From Bacillota bacterium (lineage in GTDB: Bacteria > Bacillota > Clostridia > Oscillospirales > Acutalibacteraceae), in NCBI GenBank assembly GCA_023416955.1, contig JAEZGM010000008.1:47844-111843 (forward strand): 64,000 nucleotides of DNA, written 5' to 3'. The position numbers and the translations under genes are program-made. Under the pieces are notes generated by a model that had not been told where the DNA came from, did not search any database, and saw only the letters and a list, made by a program, of their open reading frames with translations. Shown piece after piece: positions 58,948 through 64,000 of the stretch. Positions within the stretch are counted from its first letter, which is position 1; every line of letters begins with the position of its first letter.

Positions 58948-58983
58948 AAAATCCCTGCTGCAGTAACGCGGCAGGGATTTTTT
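58948..58983 (+). terminator. Intrinsic terminator of rplJ-rplL
   Basis: AAATCCCTGC pairs with GCAGGGATTT and is followed by TTTG (six T in total). Confidence 0.85.
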
Positions 58984-59000
58984 GCTGCCCGAAGATAAAA

Positions 59001-59037
59001 GAAGAGCCGGAACGAATTTCGTTCCGGCCCTTCTCCG
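59001..59037. terminator. Second hairpin after rplL
   Basis: GAAGAGCCGGAACGAA pairs with TTCGTTCCGGCCCTTC nearly perfectly. No T-tract; back-up terminator or structural element. Confidence 0.5.
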
Positions 59038-59040
59038 TAA

Positions 59041-59147
59041 ATATAGTCAGTTAATTTGAAAACAGAACCAATCACCAAGCGTAAAATCCATAGATCAAAG
59101 ATTTTGCGCTTGTTTCTTGGATGTTTTCTAAAGTGAACTGACTATAT
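59041..59147. repeat. Repeat family A, copy 3 (MITE-like)
   Basis: 107 bases with 12-base inverted ends ATATAGTCAGTT / AACTGACTATAT. Ends 7 bases from the lysA stop codon. Confidence 0.8.
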
Positions 59148-59154
59148 CATGCAA

Positions 59155-60411
59155 CTATTTTTGGAAAAACTCCGTGAAGTCGAGCGTTGCGAAATAGTCG
59201 GCCGGTGTTTCGGCACGGCGAATCAACTTCGTACTGCCGTCTTCTTTTAGCAAAACTTCCGCAGAGCGCAGTTTGCCATTGTAGTTGTAACCCATAGAGT
59301 GCCCATGCGCGCCCGTATCGTGCAGAATGATTAGATCGCCAAGGTCGATTTTCGGCAGCATACGGTCTATCGCAAACTTATCATTGTTTTCGCAAAGGCC
59401 GCCGGTGATGTCGTATTTGTGGTCACAGGGCTCGTTCTCCTTGCCGACGACCGTAATATGGTGATACGCGCCGTACATGGCGGGGCGCATCAGATTCGCG
59501 GCACAGGCGTCAAGGCCGATGTATTCCTTATGGGTGTGCTTCTCACGAAGCGCGGTCGCCACAAGACAGCCGTAAGGCGCAAGCATGTAACGCCCCAGCT
59601 CAGTGCAAAGAGCAATGTCGCCCATACCTGCCGGAACAAGGATTTCTTCAAACGCCTTTTGTACTTCGGCGCCAATCTTTTCAATGTTAGCGGGTTGCTG
59701 CTCCGGGCGGTAAGGAACGCCCACGCCGCCGGACAAATTGACGAAGGCAATGTGTGCGCCGGTTTCCTGATGCAGCTCCACTGCGGTTTGGAACAGAATC
59801 CGTGCGAGTGCCGGGTAATATTCGCTGCCTGTCGTGTTGCTCGCTAAAAATGCGTGCAGGCCGAAGTGCTTCGCGCCCAATGACTGTAATTTACGGAAAC
59901 CTTCTGTCAACTGCTCGCGGGTAAATCCGAATTTCGCTTCTCCGGGCGTATCCATAATGGCGTTACTGATTTGGAACACACCGCCCGGATTAAAGCGGCA
60001 GGAAATGGTTTCGGGAATTCCGGCAGCTTCTTTGAGTACGTCAATGTGCGTGATGTCGTCCAGATTAATGATTGCGCCCAGCTTCGCCGCCAGCTGAAAA
60101 TCCTCCGTTGGGGTTACGTTGGACGAAAACATGATATCATGCCCATGGAATCCGACCTTATCGGAAAGCATTAATTCAGTTAGGGAAGAGCAATCAACCC
60201 CGCAGCCCTCTTCTTTTAAAATTTGCATAATGTATGGGTTTGGTGTTGCCTTTACGGCGAAGTATTCTTTGAATCCTTTATTCCACGAAAACGCCTTGTT
60301 CAGGCGGTGTGCATTTTTTCGGATACCTGCCTCGTCGTACAGGTGAAACGGCGTCGGATAGGTTTTAACGATTTCTTTCAGTTGATCCGCCGATACAAAT
60401 GGTTGCTTCAT
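59155..60411 (-). CDS. lysA: Diaminopimelate decarboxylase-like PLP enzyme
   Basis: 418 residues in the alanine-racemase-fold decarboxylase family. The PLP lysine is in EYFAVKATPNPY near residue 50; NLSGGVGVPYRPEQQP, CTELGRYMLAPYG and GGLCENNDKFA follow (the last is the CENxD-like substrate motif). Sequence is closer to the LysA variant of clostridia, which carries LSGGVGVP for the usual IGGGFG. Makes lysine from meso-diaminopimelate. Gene starts one base after the stop of the regulator at 60413, so the two form an operon. Confidence 0.88.
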   Translation of the reverse strand: MKQPFVSADQLKEIVKTYPTPFHLYDEAGIRKNAHRLNKAFSWNKGFKEYFAVKATPNPYIMQILKEEGCGVDCSSLTELMLSDKVGFHGHDIMFSSNVTPTEDFQLAAKLGAIINLDDITHIDVLKEAAGIPETISCRFNPGGVFQISNAIMDTPGEAKFGFTREQLTEGFRKLQSLGAKHFGLHAFLASNTTGSEYYPALARILFQTAVELHQETGAHIAFVNLSGGVGVPYRPEQQPANIEKIGAEVQKAFEEILVPAGMGDIALCTELGRYMLAPYGCLVATALREKHTHKEYIGLDACAANLMRPAMYGAYHHITVVGKENEPCDHKYDITGGLCENNDKFAIDRMLPKIDLGDLIILHDTGAHGHSMGYNYNGKLRSAEVLLKEDGSTKLIRRAETPADYFATLDFTEFFQK

Positions 60412-60412
60412 T

Positions 60413-61114
60413 CTACTTTCCTTCTTTCAGTTGAATCAGTTCTATTTCATTCTTCATTGATTCTTTAAATAAATCCACCAGATTCTTTTTTTTGGAGTAG
60501 AGACATGTCGAGTTTTTGCCGTCGTTGATGTCCCCGGTCAGAACGCAGTTGGAATCCGCAATCAGCCGAATCTGCTTCTGCGTTTTACGGTCATGATAAA
60601 TGATCGCGCCCGAGAGTGTAAATGGTTCGTCTGAAATGACCACGACCTTTAATCCTCGTGCGACTGCCGCTTCCAGTTCGGGAAGCAGGAGGTCGGCAAT
60701 TTCCTTTGAAATGGAGATATATACTCTTGTGGCCGCTTCATTCAGCATATTTTTCATTTTACGCAGGATATGCTTTTCACCGGTAACGGTGATATAGCCT
60801 TCCGCTTCTCTGGCGGAGAAAGAAACGGCCTGCACAAGCAGGTGTTTATCCGCCTGCAGCTCCGCAATTTTATTGCTGCAAAATTCTTCCGGCGGAACGG
60901 GCGCGTAATGTACGGCGGTACCCTCAATTAAATTGGCCGCGCCTTTTTCCACTAAACCTGCGAGCGCGGTGTATGCGTTTGACCGTGAAATACAGGTCAG
61001 CTTTGCTGTTTCATACCCGGTCAGGCTTCCCTCGCACAGAAGCGTCTGATAAATGGTCGCTTCCTGTTTGGTTAGCCCGAAATGAGTAAGGACTTCAATC
61101 GTGTCCAAAATCAT
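60413..61114 (-). CDS. TrmB-family transcriptional regulator
   Basis: 233 residues. The N-terminal winged helix is TrmB-like: LTHFGLTKQEATIYQTLLCE and ISRSNAYTALAGLVEKGAAN (residues 9-65). A phospholipase-D-like effector domain follows (RVYISISKEIADLLLPELEA, GLKVVVISDEP). It precedes lysA by one base and should share a transcript; autoregulation is suggested by the 26-base dyad on its -10 region. Ligand unknown, lysine or a precursor being a guess. ATG with AAGGAG upstream. Confidence 0.85.
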   Translation of the reverse strand: MILDTIEVLTHFGLTKQEATIYQTLLCEGSLTGYETAKLTCISRSNAYTALAGLVEKGAANLIEGTAVHYAPVPPEEFCSNKIAELQADKHLLVQAVSFSAREAEGYITVTGEKHILRKMKNMLNEAATRVYISISKEIADLLLPELEAAVARGLKVVVISDEPFTLSGAIIYHDRKTQKQIRLIADSNCVLTGDINDGKNSTCLYSKKKNLVDLFKESMKNEIELIQLKEGK

Positions 61115-61124
61115 ACGCTCCTTA

Positions 61125-61150
61125 ATAGTGTTCCTTTATAGGAATACTAT
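61125..61150. promoter_or_regulatory. Candidate TrmB operator dyad
   Basis: ATAGTGTTCCT / AGGAATACTAT arms (10 of 11 positions symmetric) around a 4-base centre, overlapping the trmB -10 box and ending 11 bases before the start codon. Confidence 0.5.
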
Positions 61151-61174
61151 ATATAATATTTGTCAAAAAGTCAA
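61146..61174 (-). promoter_or_regulatory. Predicted promoter of trmB-lysA
   Basis: On the minus strand TTGACT, 17-base spacer, TATAGT. The -10 box lies within the operator dyad. Confidence 0.6.
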
Positions 61175-61254
61175 GAACGAAGTGCTGGCAAGAGAAAATA
61201 AACAGCAGCATTTAAAATGTTTTTCCGTAGTCTCAATTTTAGATTTGATAAAGC

Positions 61255-61446
61255 CTTGCCCTCAGGCCGGGCGGGCCCGTTCTTTCGGTTGCGCCCGAAA
61301 GTACGCAAAGAGCACAGTGTGCGCTCCGCGTACACGGAGGGGATTTTAAAAGGCTAAGGGAGGGCTCCACAAAATCCCCCTGCACCCCCAAGTATCCCCA
61401 AGAGGATAGGTGGTATTGAATTTCTTTTTGGTTTTCATGGACGGAG
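61255..61446 (+). repeat. Repeat family E, copy 2
   Basis: Homologue of 19718-19908 with the same hairpin TTTCGGttgcgCCCGAAA and CACAAAATCCCCCTGCACCCCC block. Confidence 0.7.
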
Positions 61447-61560
61447 GGCCGGAAACTTTATTAACTACTATTATTTTGTAATAAAACTAAACTGTTTTAT
61501 CATAAAAAATTAAATGCTGTCACCCTGATCTTTAGAGCAAGCGACAGGGGAATTTAAAAA

Positions 61561-61605
61561 AGAAGGCATTGCAAAACGAGTGAAAACTCATTTTGCAATA
61601 CCTTC
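61561..61605 (-). repeat. Repeat family D, copy 4 (hairpin only), terminator of dacF
   Basis: AGAAGGCATTGCAAAACGAG/CTCATTTTGCAATACCTTCT. On the minus strand it is followed by TTTTTTAAATT, so it works as the terminator 29 bases past the carboxypeptidase stop. The rest of 61447-61560 holds nothing recognised. Confidence 0.7.
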
Positions 61606-61633
61606 TTTATCCGCGGTGCAGCAGCGCCGCACA

Positions 61634-62989
61634 TTACATTTTTCTGTATTTTTTCACTTTGCGCAGCTTTTTCTTCTTACGGTTGTAAACCAAGGCCAGA
61701 ATGATGTAGATGATAATCAGGAGAATAATAATTCCGGCGATTACAAGGAACCATGTAGAAGTGAAAATCGATTTGACGGTATCCGCAGTGCGCAGTACCT
61801 CGCTGCGTTCCACGCTTTCCGAAGCGACAAGGTTAATGGTCGTCAGCTGCTGGTTCGCGTAGCTGAGCGTTGCGGTGCCGATTACCTGTCCTTTTTTGAT
61901 TGGCGCGTCAATGCTCTCTGGAATATGTTTTGTTACCACCACGCTGCTCGGGGAAACATTGTTGGGCAGCATCGCGGAGTAATCCTTTTCCGCGGTCAGC
62001 AGAATCTTATCCTTGTTCCAGGCGTAGTTTACCTTGATTTCTCCGACTGAATCCTGGCTTTTTACAATTTGCTTAAGCTGTAAATTCCGGAACGCCCATC
62101 GGTAAAGCGCGGCGGTGTCGATCATTTCGCCGCGCGAGGTAATCACTTTTCCCTTCGAATCCACGTCCGGAGCGCCCAGTGTCACGCAGAGGTAGCTGTA
62201 GCCTTCCGCCGTCGCGGAGGAAACAAGGCAATAGCCGGATTCATCAGTGTGGCCGGTTTTAATTCCGCGCGCGTACTGATAATAATATTGACCGTTCATC
62301 AGGTTTTTGTTAATCAGGTAGTTTGTTGTGGTCAGAACTCTCTGTTTCCCGGCGCCGGGGCCGCCGAGCGGGGTATAGGTGTAGCTGTTCTGGGAGGTGA
62401 TTTCTGTGAAATGAGGAAGCCCCATTGCGTATTTCGCAATCAGGGCCAGGTCGTGTGCCGTTGTGTAGTGATTATCGTCGTGCAGGCCGTGCGGATTCGC
62501 GAAGTGGGTTCCCGTACAGCCGAGTTCCTTGGCTTTGGCGTTCATTTTGTCGATAAATTTATCCACGTCCCCGCCGCCCACATAATCGGCAAGAACCAGC
62601 GCGGCGTCGTTTCCGCTTGGCACCATCATGCAGTTTAAAAGCTGCAGCGCGCTTAATACATCATTTTCCTTAATGCCGGAAAGGGAGCTTCCGGTTCCGA
62701 GCAGCCTGTCCACAACCTGCTTTGACACGGTGATTTTCGTGCCGCTCAAATCCTTGATTGCTTCGCTGGCAATAATAAACGTCATAATTTTGGTGGTGGA
62801 AGCGGGTTCCCGTTTCGCATTGGCATTCTTCTCATAAACGACCGTGTTGGTATCCAGATTAATCAATTCAATTGCCGCTGAATGGGTTTCAAAATCTATG
62901 TTAAATGTTGCGGCGCTTGCCGTGACAGGAGATAACAAAACGCACAAAGTCATGAAGAGTCCGGCGAGAGAAATAAGCTTTTTTTTCAT
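61634..62989 (-). CDS. dacF: D-alanyl-D-alanine carboxypeptidase (DacF type)
   Basis: A 451-residue low-molecular-weight penicillin-binding protein. Signal peptide MKKKLISLAGLFMTLCVLLS; active-site motifs STTK (EPASTTKIMTF near 65), SGN (MVPSGNDAAL near 125) and KTG (GIKTGHTDESG near 225). A C-terminal beta domain (from about 275) leads to one membrane helix (WFLVIAGIIILLIIIYIILA) and a basic tail. Trims the pentapeptide in peptidoglycan. ATG 62989 with GGAGG 11 bases upstream. The longer open frame upstream crosses repeats B and C. Confidence 0.92.
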   Translation of the reverse strand: MKKKLISLAGLFMTLCVLLSPVTASAATFNIDFETHSAAIELINLDTNTVVYEKNANAKREPASTTKIMTFIIASEAIKDLSGTKITVSKQVVDRLLGTGSSLSGIKENDVLSALQLLNCMMVPSGNDAALVLADYVGGGDVDKFIDKMNAKAKELGCTGTHFANPHGLHDDNHYTTAHDLALIAKYAMGLPHFTEITSQNSYTYTPLGGPGAGKQRVLTTTNYLINKNLMNGQYYYQYARGIKTGHTDESGYCLVSSATAEGYSYLCVTLGAPDVDSKGKVITSRGEMIDTAALYRWAFRNLQLKQIVKSQDSVGEIKVNYAWNKDKILLTAEKDYSAMLPNNVSPSSVVVTKHIPESIDAPIKKGQVIGTATLSYANQQLTTINLVASESVERSEVLRTADTVKSIFTSTWFLVIAGIIILLIIIYIILALVYNRKKKKLRKVKKYRKM

Positions 62990-63054
62990 GGAACTTTTGC
63001 CTCCAGTGTGATATGATAAAAACAAATCCATATGCGCGCCAGCGCGCGTTTGCC

Positions 63055-63088
63055 CGGGGCTTGCTTTTCTTTTTACAAACAAGGTCCA
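63055..63088. repeat. Repeat family C, copy 4 (deleted form)
   Basis: GGGGCTTG joined directly to CTTTTCTTTTTACAAACAAGG: both ends of the element without its middle. Abuts repeat B copy 4. Confidence 0.45.
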
Positions 63089-63089
63089 G

Positions 63090-63172
63090 GTAACGATGAG
63101 GAAGTCGCCAGGCAGCAATTCGAAGCCGCGAAAATATTGGACTGAGCGGCTTCAGAAGCGCTTTAATCAGCG
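63090..63172 (-). repeat. Repeat family B, copy 4
   Basis: GTAACGATGAGGAAGTCGCC ... GCAATTCGAAGCCGCG ... TTTAATCAGCG. Same orientation and the same C-B junction as at 18257-18355. Confidence 0.7.
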
Positions 63173-63264
63173 GCTGCCTGTACATAACAGTATATCAGCT
63201 ATTCGGCAAAAGATAAAGGGAAGTTTACAATTGTAAATAATTTGTAAGATATGGAGGCTGTAAA

Positions 63265-63957
63265 TTGATTTACATTACCGGCGATCTCCACGGAGATATG
63301 GGGCGTTTCGACTCTTCAGCGATGAAAAAGTTAAAAAAAGAAGATACCCTGATCGTCTGTGGGGACTTTGGCTTTATTTGGGAAGGCGGGGAAAAGGAAG
63401 AGGCGGCTTTGAAGAAGCTGGGTAACAAAAAATACCGGATTCTGTTTGTAGACGGTACCCATGAAAATTTTGACTTGCTCGACAAATACCCCGTATCGGA
63501 ATGGAACGGCGGGCAGGTGCAGAATATCTGTGGAAATCTGCACCATCTGATGCGCGGCCAGGTGTATACGGTTGAAGGCAAGCGCATTTTTGCGTTCGGC
63601 GGCGGGGAAAGCGAAGAAAAGCAGATGCGCATTGAGGCGGGAAAGTGGTGGGCGCGCGAGATGCCGTCCATGGACGAAATGCGGGAAGGCGTGAAAAATC
63701 TGCATGCTGCCGACATGAAGGTTGATTATATCGTGACACATCAGCCCGCGCCGCGCGCCGTTTACAACGCGGCGAATACGCCGGAAACAGCAAATCCGCT
63801 GGAAGCGTATTTCAACCAGATTGCGAAGCAGGTGCAATTTGAGAAATGGTATTTTGGCCAGATTCACGTTGACCGCAAGATTACCACGAAAAATATCGCG
63901 GTGTTTAATGAGATCATTCCGGTGGAAAGACCTGTCGGTCAAAAACATTTTCGTTAA
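63265..63957 (+). CDS. Metallophosphoesterase
   Basis: A 230-residue calcineurin-like phosphoesterase. The dinuclear metal ligands are visible in YITGDLHGD (residues 3-10), VCGDFGFIW near 31, DGTHENFD near 62 (GNHE-like, with Thr for Asn), VTHQPAPRA near 158 and FGQIHVDR near 200. Substrate is unknown; relatives hydrolyse nucleotides or phosphoproteins. TTG start 7 bases after TGGAGG. Monocistronic as far as seen; the window ends 43 bases after its stop. Confidence 0.85.
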   Translation: MIYITGDLHGDMGRFDSSAMKKLKKEDTLIVCGDFGFIWEGGEKEEAALKKLGNKKYRILFVDGTHENFDLLDKYPVSEWNGGQVQNICGNLHHLMRGQVYTVEGKRIFAFGGGESEEKQMRIEAGKWWAREMPSMDEMREGVKNLHAADMKVDYIVTHQPAPRAVYNAANTPETANPLEAYFNQIAKQVQFEKWYFGQIHVDRKITTKNIAVFNEIIPVERPVGQKHFR

Positions 63958-64000
63958 AATCCCTCATATTGAGTGAAGTTGCCCCCGCTGCCGGTAAGCC

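Overview
The window looks like the chromosome of an anaerobic Firmicute, most likely a clostridium of the Oscillospiraceae/Ruminococcaceae type. Evidence: strong GGAGG ribosome binding sites with frequent TTG and GTG starts, sigma-A promoters, a zinc-binding L33, a large fused PurL, an L10 leader, hybrid cluster protein, a rubrerythrin-like/VIT1 fusion and motAB behind a sigma-28-like promoter. The species cannot be fixed from the sequence. No tRNA, rRNA, CRISPR array or complete insertion sequence was seen.

Region 1 (1-16.2 kb) is a purine-catabolism block. Eight overlapping minus-strand genes encode a dihydroorotate-dehydrogenase-like flavoprotein (cut by the left edge), SsnA, a hydantoinase-like cyclic amidohydrolase, an N-acyl-D-amino-acid-deacylase-like amidohydrolase, a MocA-type cofactor cytidylyltransferase and the three subunits of a xanthine-dehydrogenase-type molybdenum hydroxylase. 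Their leader holds a hairpin, an intrinsic terminator and a MITE-like repeat. Opposite lie a GntR/UTRA regulator and two tandem adenine deaminases. The block ends at a large serine recombinase directly abutting the C-terminal third of feoB, which suggests an integrative element inserted into feoB.

Region 2 (17-36 kb) carries surface and stress functions: a CAP-domain protein, a ferritin-like/VIT1 fusion, a MATE exporter, GpmA, a KimA-like potassium importer, Hcp plus cupin, an NMT1/SsuA-type ABC importer, MotAB, DedA and a GH25 lysozyme. Region 3 (36-54 kb) holds alr, fused purL, a DUF1015 protein, a BusR-like GntR-RCK_C regulator, an ABC operon with a CARDB-like membrane-anchored partner, a diguanylate cyclase, and a run of homocysteine methyltransferase, argS, DUF1934, murI and ddl. 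Region 4 (54-64 kb) is the rpmG-secE-nusG-rplK-rplA and rplJ-rplL block, then a trmB-type regulator with lysA, a D,D-carboxypeptidase and a metallophosphoesterase.

The intergenic space is rich in short dispersed repeats. I recognise five families (A-E below), most with terminal inverted repeats or covarying hairpins; several sit where terminators would be expected. These repeats and the integrase/feoB junction are the least explained parts of the window.
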